Shown piece by piece: positions 44,343-54,670 of a stretch of 64,000 bases of DNA. The DNA lies in contig OW804097.1 of NCBI GenBank assembly GCA_942159475.1, forward strand, positions 109,492,582 to 109,556,581, given 5' to 3'. The first letter of the stretch is position 1. The number at the start of each line of letters is the position of its first letter. The notes beneath the pieces were generated by a model that saw only the letters and a program-made list of their open reading frames with translations, had not been told where the DNA came from and searched no databases. The translations under genes and the position numbers were made by a program. The DNA comes from Sthenelais limicola. Its lineage: Eukaryota > Annelida > Polychaeta > Phyllodocida > Sigalionidae.

Positions 44343-45293
44343 TGTTTCGCACTAGGGGTTCGTGTGAGAACATAAAGAATTTTAGCTAATTAAATATATC
44401 ACGCGTGCTCATCACTGACTAAAATACAGAGTATTAAATAGCCAGTGAGACTCCGTTGATTGATAAGTCCAAGTTGTATTGTAGGTAGTGGGTTTATTTA
44501 CAAATCCATTGAAACGGTACAGAGTCAAGTGTAATGGATACCACCCTTAAGTCTGAAAAGTGAGAGTTGAAATGTTGAAATGTTGAGAGTCCATGTTAGC
44601 CGCACAGCTAATTTGGTATAATAGCTTTGTCCCAGTTCCTCTGTTCCCAAGTCATGCTGGTAGCACTTTGACTGGACACGCGGAGGATCACTATTGGAGT
44701 TGGTAGCTGCTGGTCTCTCTCCCTCTCTGTCTGTCCTTTACATCAGCTGGCTCATATTTATACTACCACATTCATATAAAGGTTATAAGAGTTATATAGG
44801 ATATATGGTATATATGGTATATAAGGTATATAAGGCATATATAGGATATAAGGTATATATTTGCGTCGGCCTTTCTGATTGGATACCAGAGTACTGGCTT
44901 CCAATTGGCCCTTAGTGTACAACTCCCCAATTGGTCTACCTAGTCCTGAGAGCATGACACATTTCTATATGTCTATATATGGGCAGATCCATATAAGGAG
45001 AACCTCTTTCCAGGTCAGTTAGTACAGGGACTATATTTAGTGTGACTAGGAAACATACACACAATGGTTATATATATAGCTAACGGTTACAAACAGGATA
45101 TATAGTCTGCTAGTGATTTCATATATCTAGTAATTAATGATTACTGACACATGCAAGTATATTGGTGATCATATATGTATAGGTGGTTATATATGTATAT
45201 AGGTGATTACACTGGTACCCATATATATAGGCACATGGTGGGAGGGGATTACACTAATACCTAGTACTTGCATTTATGGCATGAAATGCAACA
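44343..45293 (-). repeat. 3' LTR (element orientation)
   Basis: 951 bp, TGTTTCGC...GCAACA. It contains a TATGGTATATAAGG-type AT repeat near 44790-44860. Small frames inside it occur identically in the other LTR and are not genes. Confidence 0.9.
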
Positions 45294-45312
45294 TTCCTCC
45301 CCCATTTTATAG
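45294..45312 (-). promoter_or_regulatory. Polypurine tract
   Basis: On the - strand AAAATGGGGGAGGAA directly precedes the 3' LTR, as expected for plus-strand DNA priming. Confidence 0.75.
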
Positions 45313-46190
45313 ATTTCTGAGTGTATTCCAGAAATCTACCAACGTTTCTTGCAGTGTTCTCAAAGATGAAGTTATGACAGCATTTTCTAACAGTGTGCTT
45401 GCTTCTTAGAAGTGGGTCACGAACAGGATGACATATGTCCTGGCATCCTTCATAGAAATGTTATACATAAAACTCGAGTACATTTTGTTATAAGTGTGAC
45501 AAGTGCATGTTATTAGCTAGATGACGAATGCGGTTTTCTTTCGTTGCTAAACATCCTTCTCGTGGGTTTTCTGGGTGGACGTAATGTTGATATTACTTTG
45601 GGTTATCGTGTTATCAACATGTCACAGGCTAAAAAGGTTTCTGTCCCAAAGCCTCAATAGTTTATATTGTCACAAGTCTGTGGTCTCGGCACGGGTGTCG
45701 TTGCTGGGGGACTCTCTGGACAAACACATTCAATGAAATAAGCAATAAAGGTACAGAAGTTTGGTTATATATATTCACTATATGTTGACATATTTATAAT
45801 ATGTGGATTTCTCAGTACATGACCATTGATAATTTTATTGTGGAGCAGGCTCAAGCATGTCCACCTGAACAGTAGCATTTGTGTGCATCATAGTGTACAA
45901 TTGGCATATGAATTTAGCCCTTAGATATTTTACGTTATATACTAGAATTCCCAAACCACCGATACGATAATCCAGATCCACCAGGGCCTATGTTATAGGA
46001 GACCTAAGTTTTTTTATGTTCCAAAACTGAGTAGCAAGTCAGATTTATCCAGGATAGATCAACAATATTAGGTATGAGCTGGGTCATGTTTTGGGAATGG
46101 AGGGAGCATTAGTTATTGAAAATCCTGAGCAGGTAGCATGTCTACCTTGTTGGTTATAATAGCAGCTGGTGCTATACATTTAGTCTTTTG
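45313..46190 (-). pseudogene. Decayed 3' part of LTR-element pol
   Basis: The - strand around 46010-45850 keeps a coding-like stretch (DLDYRIGGLGILVYNVKYL and on to QVDMLEPAPQ), which may be the pol C-terminus. The rest has no clear motif. Stops in all frames make it non-functional. Confidence 0.3.
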
Positions 46191-46415
46191 GGGTGCTTCG
46201 CTGAGGGGGAAGGCTTTCTCGCAATTCTTGTACTTGGTGTGCTTCGTTAGGGGGAAGGCTTTCTCGCAATTCTTGTACTTGGTGTGCTTCGTTAGGGGGA
46301 AGGCTTTCTCACAATTCTAATACTTGGTGTGCTTCGCTGGGGGAAGGCTTTCTTGCAATTCTCGCACTTAGTGTGCTTCGCTAGGGGGAAGGCTTTCACG
46401 CAATTCTCACCCAGG
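46191..46415 (-). repeat. 45-bp minisatellite encoding KYKNCEKAFPLTKHT units
   Basis: Five head-to-tail units start at about 46191, 46237, 46282, 46327 and 46371. The period of 45 bp is a multiple of three, and the - strand reads K-Y-K-N-C-E-K-A-F-P-L-T-K-H-T, with a Cys...His spacing reminiscent of a degenerate zinc finger. A sixth partial unit (GGCGCTTCGCTGGGGGAAG) lies near 46495. It sits inside the LTR element interior. Confidence 0.7.
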
Positions 46416-46479
46416 TAATGGGTCTACCTTGTCATTTATCACAGCAGCTGGTGCCATACGTTAGCATGTAACGGTTTAG

Positions 46480-47080
46480 TTCCACCGGTAGTGGGGGCGC
46501 TTCGCTGGGGGAAGCTTATCTCTTGATTGTCTGGCAGGTAGTGGGTCTACCTCATCATATGATTTCACTTCTGGAATGGCTCTGGCATTCCTCTGGTTTA
46601 CTCGGACCACACGTCCAGTTTCGATCTCCTCTACACAGAATACTCCCTCAGGGTTAGAGAGTATCTGAAAACCTGGTTGGCCTTTCTCGGGATTGAGCGC
46701 ACAGACCGATACAAAGATACCTACTGGGAGGCTTTTGGCACTCGCCGGTTCCTTTGCTTGATATGCAGCTCAAGTGGATTGTTGGTAATCCTTAATAGCT
46801 CCTGGGCAAGTTGGATTGCCTGTAGTCTTTTTTAATTGATTAAATGCTTCTTATTATTTGGGACCCCAATGAACCTTCGTTTTGGGCATGGCAACTTCTG
46901 CCAATGGCATGACCAGGGTCGCGAATCCTTGCATGCACTGGCGATAATAGTCTACCATCCCAAGGAAACCTCTGACGGCAGATTTGTCTTGGGGCGGATC
47001 AAGGTTCTTTATAACTTCTACTTATGCTTCTTGTGGTGGAAATCCACTTCCACTAATGGTATAATCTAGAAGCTCTATCT
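46480..47080 (-). pseudogene. Remnants of LTR-element RT connection and later pol
   Basis: The - strand at about 47010-46855 encodes a Ty3/gypsy RT thumb-type stretch (DKSAVRGFLGMVDYYRQ then a PLAE-like segment). The - strand at about 46690-46500 encodes GFQILSNPEGVFCVEEIETG and RVVRVNQRNAR, resembling an integrase C-terminal tail. They are separated by unrelated sequence, so RNase H and the integrase core are deleted or unrecognisable. Confidence 0.5.
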
Positions 47081-47376
47081 GCTTCTTAATAAAGTCACAC
47101 TTGCTAGGCTTCTGTTGGAGGCCTGCCTTGTGTAACCTGTCAAGCACCTGAGCCAGGTGCGGTGCATGTTCTTCACTTTCACTTCATTTTGGCTAAATAT
47201 TACAATATTAATACAAACTAAACAACAGCACTCAATGAGGCCTTATAAGACTGTTGTCAGTGGCCTCTGGAAAATGCCAGGGCATTAGCCAGCCAATTTG
47301 AATAAACCATAGTGGCAGGTGAGGGCCTTTTTGGGGATTGATCCTTCAACCATGGCTTTCTGCCAGTAGCCACACT

Positions 47377-48246
47377 TTATATTAAGTCTGTTGGACTAAA
47401 TGCTATAGCTCCTTGTGGCTGGGCAAAGACATCCTGGATATGGGGCAGTGGTAACGCGTCTTTGGTGGTGATCACGTTTAAACGGCGATAGTCAACACAG
47501 AACCTTGTTGACCCATCTTTATTGGGGACCAGTGTTATCGGGGAATAACTTGGTCGGATTATTCCTTTGTTGAGCATGTCTTGTACACACTCCTCAACCT
47601 TTTGCCTTTTTGACAATGGCATCTGGTACGGGATTTGCCGTTTCGGTGTATTATCTCCAGTTTCAATCACTGCGGGTGGCAGCGCTGGAGCACTGTTGAC
47701 AGGCGTTTGCTTGTGACAGAAAATATCTCTACATTTAAATAATGTTTCATTAATAACTGCGCAGTCTGTCTGCGGAACTATTGAAGTTGCCATGGCTGGG
47801 GCAACATCTAGACCAGGAGACTGTCGGATTGGGTACATTTTGTGACCCAACTTCATCTCCCCATGTACAAAGTCTAAAATGCATGTATCTTTGCACAGAT
47901 TCATTCCTATAAGTAAATCAATGTCCCCCATTTCTTTGCAAACGAGGACTTGGGTAGGAAGCCCACCTATTTTTAATACACAGGCACCACGGATGGGCAG
48001 GCCATGGCCAGTAATACCTTGCAGCTCTGGTGCTGCATAAAGCGGAGCTAAGCGGGAATATAATTTGCTGGTGTGTATAAGTGTATGCGTACTGCCAGTA
48101 TCGACAAGTGCCTCGACTTGGATACCTTCTATATCGAGTCGCACCCTAGGTTGTGCGGCTCCTCTTAATACTCCACAATGACCAACCTCTTTGCAATGTC
48201 GCTCCGCTGACTGGGAGCTGGCGACAACTGACATGAATTTCACCAT
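47377..48246 (-). CDS. Protease - partial reverse transcriptase of the LTR element
   Basis: 289 codons. An aspartic protease active site ALVDTGSTHTLIH is followed by ITGHGLPIRGACVLKIGG and DLLIGMNL, the usual flap and hydrophobic strand. Then comes the start of an RT of Ty3/gypsy type: QIPYQMPLSKRQKVEECVQD, MLNKGIIRPSYSP, VPNKDGSTRFCVDYRRLN and DALPLPHIQDVF. The frame ends before the palm catalytic YxDD box. The protein would retain protease but not polymerase. Start at 48246 is the first ATG; the original gag-pol junction probably lay upstream (48250-48810), where frames are broken. Confidence 0.85.
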   Translation of the reverse strand: MVKFMSVVASSQSAERHCKEVGHCGVLRGAAQPRVRLDIEGIQVEALVDTGSTHTLIHTSKLYSRLAPLYAAPELQGITGHGLPIRGACVLKIGGLPTQVLVCKEMGDIDLLIGMNLCKDTCILDFVHGEMKLGHKMYPIRQSPGLDVAPAMATSIVPQTDCAVINETLFKCRDIFCHKQTPVNSAPALPPAVIETGDNTPKRQIPYQMPLSKRQKVEECVQDMLNKGIIRPSYSPITLVPNKDGSTRFCVDYRRLNVITTKDALPLPHIQDVFAQPQGAIAFSPTDLI

Positions 48247-48249
48247 AAG

Positions 48250-48810
48250 TTTATCTTCCTCAGTTCAAAGCTGCTCGGCTTGGGGTGTGGGACCCTCGCC
48301 TTCTTTCGCAAATATATTGATAGTTTGTGCCATTCTGGTTCCCTTTGGTTGTTGCAGTCCGTTTTCCATATCAAGGTTGTAATCGTCTTTGAGACAAAAA
48401 ATGTTGGAGGGATGTGTGAATAAGCTGAAGGAGGGATGGCTAGTTGTGTGGCTGGAGGGTGCTTTTGAAAATTGAAATTTCTCTGAACTGGCTCCAAATG
48501 TGATTTTACATTTAGATTCGCTTTAATCTTTTGGTTCGTCTATTATAGTGGGATCAGTGTGTTTTACGACTTTTTCAGTGGTTTCTTCAATATAGGACAT
48601 AGTTACAAATATGTTTTCAGTCTGGGCCGTGAAATCTACCTTCTTTCCTCTCTTTATCATTCTTACTTTAACTGGATTATCTTGTAACCCTGGATTAAGT
48701 ATCGGTTTGGCTGACCTTGTTGCATGTTTTAGGACTAAATTGAGTTTTGAGTTTTTGAAACATTGATATTGAACATAATGCACTATTTCACACAGCTGCT
48801 GAATCAAGTG
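48250..48810 (-). pseudogene. Probable decayed gag region of the LTR element
   Basis: Two - strand frames (48497-48240 and 48807-48523) lie between leader and protease, where gag is expected. They encode basic and polar sequence but no CCHC knuckle or major homology region that I recognise. Confidence 0.35.
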
Positions 48811-48924
48811 AACTTACCAGGCGATCACAGCCGTCACAGCTATGTAGGTTATTTTGGAGTCTAAGTTGGTTGGTCAGATCGTAGCGGTCGTGCTAGGGCG
48901 ATGTTACACCTGTATGGCTTCGTT

Positions 48925-49135
48925 GCAGCAGGGCAAGCTCCAAGGTCATCACGGAAGGCAAGGTCACTGTGGATCGGCACAGCAAGGTCAAGGTCATCAC
49001 GGCTAGGCAAGGTCATCATGGATCGGCACGCCAAGGCCAAGGTCAGCATGGCAAGGTCACGGTCAGCACAGCAAGGTCATCATGTATCGGTAGGCAAGGT
49101 CAAGGTCAGCACAGCAAGGTCATCACATCCAGGCA
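48925..49135 (-). repeat. Degenerate AAGGTCA tandem repeats in the LTR-element leader
   Basis: About ten irregular copies of CAAGGTCA(T/G)CA(C/T) with interspersed GGATCGGCA(C/G) between the primer-binding site and the coding remnants. Frames through it are low complexity. Confidence 0.6.
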
Positions 49136-49140
49136 GGATA

Positions 49141-49160
49141 ATCACGTCGAGGGGTCACCA
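49141..49160 (-). promoter_or_regulatory. Primer-binding site, tRNA-Trp-like
   Basis: On the - strand, four bases after the 5' LTR, TGGTGACCCCTCGACGTGAT matches the complement of the eukaryotic tRNA-Trp 3' end except for a 2-base insertion after TGGTGACCCC. Confidence 0.6.
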
Positions 49161-49164
49161 TTTA

Positions 49165-50115
49165 TGTTTCGCACTAGGGGTTCGTGTGAGAACATAAAGA
49201 ATTTTAGCTAATTAAATATATCACGCGTGCTCATCACTGACTAAAATACAGAGTATTAAATAGCCAGTGAGACTCCGTTGATTGATAAGTCCAAGTTGTA
49301 TTGTAGGTAGTGGGTTTATTTACAAATCCATTGAAACGGTACAGAGTCAAGTGTAATGGATACCACCCTTAAGTCTGAAAAGTGAGAGTTGAAATGTTGA
49401 AATGTTGAGAGTCCATGTTAGCCGCACAGCTAATTTGGTATAATAGCTTTGTCCCAGTTCCTCTGTTCCCAAGTCATGCTGGTAGCACTTTGACTGGACA
49501 CGCGGAGGATCACTATTGGAGTTGGTAGCTGCTGGTCTCTCTCCCTCTCTGTCTGTCCTTTACATCAGCTGGCTCATATTTATACTACCACATTCATATA
49601 AAGGTTATAAGAGTTATATAGGATATATGGTATATATGGTATATAAGGTATATAAGGCATATATAGGATATAAGGTATATATTTGCGTCGGCCTTTCTGA
49701 TTGGATACCAGAGTACTGGCTTCCAATTGGCCCTTAGTGTACAACTCCCCAATTGGTCTACCTAGTCCTGAGAGCATGACACATTTCTATATGTCTATAT
49801 ATGGGCAGATCCATATAAGGAGAACCTCTTTCCAGGTCAGTTAGTACAGGGACTATATTTAGTGTGACTAGGAAACATACACACAATGGTTATATATATA
49901 GCTAACGGTTACAAACAGGATATATAGTCTGCTAGTGATTTCATATATCTAGTAATTAATGATTACTGACACATGCAAGTATATTGGTGATCATATATGT
50001 ATAGGTGGTTATATATGTATATAGGTGATTACACTGGTACCCATATATATAGGCACATGGTGGGAGGGGATTACACTAATACCTAGTACTTGCATTTATG
50101 GCATGAAATGCAACA
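49165..50115 (-). repeat. 5' LTR (element orientation)
   Basis: 951 bp, apparently identical to 44343-45293. It is followed by the right-hand CCTCC target duplication at 50116-50120. Confidence 0.9.
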
Positions 50116-50480
50116 CCTCCTGTAATAAGACAGGAAAATCTCTAATTTCGGAGACAAATATAACTTGATGCATGATCTGTTTTTTATGCCTATGTGTACT
50201 TTTATTCAATTTCTGTATGGTCGAAAAAACAAAAAACTCAAAAATATTAGTAGTTAAGTGAATGATAACATGAAATTGTGTATATCTAGAATGAACTTGA
50301 TCTGCCGGGAGTAAATAAACATTCGTATGTCCTCCTGCTATGTAATTACAATGAAGTTAAAACGTTAAAATAACTAAAATATATAAAGGAATAACTATGT
50401 AATTTTTGAACTGTGTATCATGAGATTATTGGGTTCGCCTGAAGATGTTTACGCAATAAAAATTTATTCAAAAAAAAAAA

Positions 50481-50863
50481 TCTCACAGGGGCTTTCCGTG
50501 GCTATAAATAGAGTGTGGTTATCCCGATTTAAAAAAGGCTTCAAAATCACATTTCCACCCCAAATACCTTCACAAACCACATGTATATGACGACATCCAG
50601 AGAGGGGGGAGAGACCTCTAAAGATGAGTAAAGTGGTTTGTAAAACAACAAATTCCGAGAACATTCGGGATAAAAAAAACCCTCTTTCTACCTTTTCTTT
50701 TCTACCTCTTTTCGTAGAAATCGCTCTACGCTTATATTATATGGATAAGTGCTAAACTCACCAAAAATCAGAACATTCCAACAAAGAGATCTTTTAAAAA
50801 AAAACACTTCAAAAATATCAATTCAGCGACTTGTGACGCATTTTCCTGGAACACATAACATGT
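50481..50863. other. Intergenic stretch ending in a dispersed-repeat copy
   Basis: No gene. 50770-50862 (AACATTCCAACAAAGA through GCGACTTGTGACGCATTTTC) aligns with 10489-10566 and, for its last 37 bp, with 30779-30815. Confidence 0.5.
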
Positions 50864-51943
50864 TAGGCCATCAGCTTGAGAATATGGCTAGAAAATGATT
50901 TTCGTTCCGGATTTTGGGCACTACTTTTTGACACCAGTTTCCAATTGCTAATACTATATATTATAATATCCCAAAAGTTCTCCATGATATTTGTGCCAGT
51001 TTTTGAGAAAATGAGCAATCACTCAGACAGTGCAAAGCCTATGGAGCTTATGGACTGGCTTCATTTTTAATGGTAATTTTAATAGTCCATCATTTATTTG
51101 GTAAACGTTGAATTCTCGGTCCTCCTAAGTTTTTATGATTGATTCAAAATCTCCAGAATCTCCTAATTTCGAATCTGCCAATTTCCACTTTGTAATTTTT
51201 GAGGAATTTTAATTATTGACGTTTGAAAAAAAAAAGTTAAACAATTAAATAATTAATCAATAAATAAATTATCTAATGGGTTTAGAATCAAGTGACTGAT
51301 ATGAATTGATAGGAAATGATGTCCCCTAGAACTGTTTTTATTTGACCTAATATGTCAGTGCATTATTTTCAGAGTTATTTGCAAAATACCTCACGATTAA
51401 TGACCTTTGACCTTGACCTTTATGAGGCATTTTGCTAATAACTCTGAAAATAATGCACTGACATCTTAGGTCAAAAGAAAACAATTTTAGGGCACAGTAC
51501 TCTCTATTGATTGATATCAGTCACTTCATTCTAAATATAGAAGATAATATTTTTTATTATTTATTTATTTAATTTTTTACATTTTATTTTCCAAACATGG
51601 AGAACTAAAATTCCTCAAAAGTTAGAAAGGTAAAAATGGCAGATTCAGAATCAGAAGATTCCGGAGATCTGGAGTTAATAAAAAAATCATTGAATCAAGA
51701 TTCAACATTCATCAAATAAATGATGTTCTATTTAAATGACCATTAAAATGAAGCCAGACCGTTGGCTTCATAGGCTTTGCACTGTCAAAAACAATGCCCA
51801 ATTACTCAAAATCTGGCAGGAATTGCATGGAGAACTTTTGGGATATTATAATATAGGGTATTAGCAATAGGAATCTGCTACTAAAAAGTAGTGCCCGAAA
51901 TCCGGAACGAAAATCACTCTTTTGGGGTACAGCTGATGGCCTA
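50864..51943. mobile_element. 1.08-kb near-complete palindrome (foldback element)
   Basis: TAGGCCATCAGCT at 50864 is mirrored by AGCTGATGGCCTA ending at 51943. Pairing continues inward: ATCCGGAACGAAAATC with its complement; a TGCAAAGCCTATG pair; GCATTATTTTCAGAGTTATT with its complement. It continues to the centre near 51386-51434, where TGACCTTTGACCTTGACCTT forms the small loop. Arms of about 520-535 bp are moderately diverged. No ORF. A full-length foldback of this kind would form a cruciform or a long double-stranded RNA if transcribed. Confidence 0.8.
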
Positions 51944-52679
51944 TATGTCTTTGATGGCGATGTGAGGAAGAAAGAATTGCGGCGAGGCATTTCAGAATTG
52001 CGGCGAGACATATCAGATATTTTTTTTTTTTTTTTACATTTCTTTATTCAGGTACGACAACTGTGGCAAATGCCAAGGATCTTATGTATGTGGCTAGGGT
52101 GACCCCTATCTCCCACCAGACCCTGAAAGTGGACTTGCGGTATTGCCATAGTCTATGGAGTCATGTCATATTAACAAATACAACTTGGTTGGAATGGGAA
52201 AAACATGAAAAGATGAGATGAGATGGTGGTGAGATTTAAAGAGTACATAAAAATAGTGGTAACGATATTGATTCGATAATGGAGTACAGCGATTGTTACA
52301 TATCTTTCAAGATAACATAAACAAGTGCACAGGGTGAGTAACATATATACAGATGAGTAAGTACCAGTCAGGTACTACTTGATTAGAGCAGTTGATACAC
52401 ATTAAATAATAATTTATTAGAAGTAATGGTCCAGTGGGATCTGACCCCTAAGGATAACAGATTTGAGGTTAGTTTTGAATTTCAATTTATCTTGGATGAG
52501 TTTGAAGTTTATATCCAAACCATTGCACATGACCATGTCTATTATCTGACTAATGATATATAACCACCTCAGTACATATATATCTAGGCTGTAAAGCTAA
52601 TGCACCAGAAAGAGACAGCGATGACCAAGTTTACCCTTGATTCTTACTTTCACTTTATTCTTATTCACTTTATTTTTAC

Positions 52680-52945
52680 CTTGCTTTTACTTTACTTTGT
52701 AATGACATTTAACTGTTGTGTAGCAGGCAGGTCCAATATTAGACACTGTCTATATTTAGCTAGAAATAGATGTACAAATGATAGGGATAGCAAAGTAAAA
52801 CAAAATTTAAGGGATATTCGGAAGAGCTGTGACTGTCACATAGATTATTCCTCTTTCCATAGGTTTCTCTCTTTTAATTCTACATTGTATGACAATTGTT
52901 GTAAATGTGATATGGAAATAAAAATCTATCATTATTATTACATAC
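52680..52945 (+). repeat. LINE-like 3' UTR end with ATT tail
   Basis: GATATGGAAATAAAAATCTA followed by four ATT units (52919-52945) resembles other LINE ends in this window. No RT is visible. Confidence 0.4.
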
Positions 52946-52985
52946 TAGCAAATACCCGTGCTACGCACGGGATTTGCTAGTGGGA
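52945..52985. repeat. Perfect-stem hairpin ACTAGCAAATACCCGTGC...
   Basis: ACTAGCAAAT/ATTTGCTAGT and CCCGTG/CACGGG pair around a CTACG loop, with one extra A in the left stem. A C/T-rich tract follows. A diverged relative lies at 42500. Confidence 0.6.
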
Positions 52986-53389
52986 CCCACATTCTCATCT
53001 CTCCTTGTTCCCTCTCCCACTATCTTTCTCTTTCAAGTTGTCTCTATAATTTAGTATCTTCATACCACAAATGGAACCCTGTTTAGATGCTTTTTTGGTC
53101 ACTGTTCAGTGTTGTGCTGTTGTTGTGTTGCCTGTCCCTGTCCCTGTCCCTGTCCCAATCCCTCTCCCGCTCCCTCTCCCATTCCATCTTTCATTGAGAG
53201 GTAATTAGTGGGCGGGTTCCCCCCACTCGACTTCAAAAACCATCACAAACAATAGTTTATGAACTGATTCAACTCTGATGATGCTCCTTTCGGTGGAAAT
53301 ATATCAACTCCTGTCCCATAGTAAAGCAATGATGTGCCCGTCCATGACGTCATGCTTTGGGTGACCCAGAAACCTGGTGTAGGGGCACT

Positions 53390-53850
53390 GGGGCCCATTT
53401 CATAACTAGTAGCGATGCCTAACGATGCCTAACGATAACGAACGATCATTAAGCTGTTGCATAACTAGTAACGATAGCGATATATCGCTATTTCATCACT
53501 AAATCTCTGTCAAAATAGTGGAGATTTTTTTGGGCTCCGCTAAATTTTTTCATTAATAATTTCTTCACTTTTGGTCATTAAATCAGGGAAAAACATAGAC
53601 TACTGTTGTCAAGTGGCCTCAACATGATGCTTCATGGCCGACATGAAGTTTTCTATGCAGGGGGAAGGGAAGATGGCACAAATAACTAGGGCCTTCTGTC
53701 AGGGAAATATTAACTGTAAAAATAACTAGCGCTATATCGCAATATTTTTAACGACGTGTCGCAATTCTTAACGATATATCGCTAATTTTTAATTAGTGAA
53801 TGATTAGCGAATATTAGCGATATATCGTTACTAGTTATGAAACGACCCCC
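53390..53850. mobile_element. 460-bp MITE, GGGGCCCATTTCATAACTAG ends
   Basis: Left GGGGCCCATTTCATAACTAG and right CTAGTTATGAAACGACCCC are inverted. Many ATATCGCTA/TAGCGATAT and AACGAT units follow the ends, giving subterminal palindromes. No ORF. Confidence 0.7.
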
Positions 53851-54665
53851 TGATAGGTTTGTTTTCAGGCAGTGCTGGGGACCCTGGATGGGGGTGCTCG
53901 ATGTAAACCCATTTCTAACCCCTTTCCAACCCTAATTTGTTAATGAAACATAGTGGAATGGTTCGGCACCATTTTTGGTAATGTGCATGTGAAATATAAT
54001 GGAGATCTGGCCAGTGGTTTCAGAGAAGATAGGCTCCAAACCCTTATTTTATCAATATAGAGATACCCATATAAGCCAATGACAGAATTGCGGCGAGGCA
54101 TATCAAGAAGGCGTGCTTAATGACCAAAACATGACTGAAACTGAGATATACTATATAGGAGGCCCAAGCACTATGTGACATGGAGATGGTTAGCAACGTT
54201 CCTGCTGCCGAGATACTCAGTGATCTTGGTACCTTAATTAATAATTATTTACTAACTGTATATATAATCGTCATAAAAATATCAATAACGCCGTTTTTCA
54301 TGATGAAGTGGATTAATATGATATTAATTTGGAGGGAGTCAATGTTTGTTATGTTACGACCAATGCAAATGTACATTTATCAATAATAAAACAGGTTTTT
54401 ATTGCTTAAAATTACGCTTCAAACACAGAACTACTTTCTGTCCGAACAACACTCATGTAAGGATATGTGCACTACTTTCGGATTCTCATTTTCCCGCCTC
54501 TACATGCCTTCAGTTTAGCGTTCAAATCTCAAGTATGGCTATTAAATTATAAGTAGGCCTATACCAAATTATAAGTTACACATTCCAGATTAAAGGGTTG
54601 AATTTTATATTTCTATATAAGTGTGTAATTTTATACATATTCAGTTAGTGCCGTTCAACTTGTAA
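53851..54665. other. Intergenic DNA, nothing recognised
   Basis: Short frames at 54180-54552 overlap each other and lack family features. Nothing else seen. Confidence 0.45.
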
Positions 54666-54670
54666 TTATA

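Larger units (their letters stand above)
44343..50115 (-). mobile_element. Ty3/gypsy-type LTR retrotransposon, recent but coding-defective
   Basis: Two 951-bp LTRs (44343-45293 and 49165-50115), reading as identical, start TG and end CA. Both flanks carry CCTCC (44338-44342 and 50116-50120), a 5-bp target duplication. A polypurine tract (45294-45312, - strand) and a primer-binding site (49141-49160) set the orientation to minus. Internal sequence of 3.87 kb holds a protease-RT fragment and remnants of later pol, but no complete gag-pol, so it would need proteins in trans. Identical LTRs with a broken interior suggest mobilisation of an already defective master. Confidence 0.9.
43090..50480 (+). 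mobile_element. LINE copy split by an LTR retrotransposon
   Basis: RT coding sequence (43090-44207) and the first 135 bp of 3' UTR lie left of the LTR element. The rest of the 3' UTR (50121-50480) lies right of it and ends with AATAAA at 50455-50460 and poly(A) at 50470-50480. The LTR element's CCTCC duplication joins the two halves cleanly. Confidence 0.7.
52015..54082 (-). mobile_element. Candidate retroposed segment with 22-bp flanking duplication
   Basis: CAGAATTGCGGCGAG(A/G)CATATCA lies at 51993-52014 and 54083-54104. A T-tract of about 17 starts at 52019, which would be the poly(A) of an antisense insertion; TTTATTCAGG (AATAAA on -) follows. The body is non-coding and carries other nested repeats (52600-52985, 53390-53850). 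Internal coding evidence is lacking, so this is a structural inference. Confidence 0.4.

Noticed and set aside
44694..44955. Small frames with YKVYKGYI-type repeats, present identically at 49516-49777
   Set aside because: They are inside the two LTRs; the repeats are an ATATAAGG-type DNA repeat read in frame.
46138..46320. Plus-strand frame with repeated RGKAFSQFLYLVCFV
   Set aside because: Opposite-strand reading of the 45-bp minisatellite; the element's sense strand is minus.
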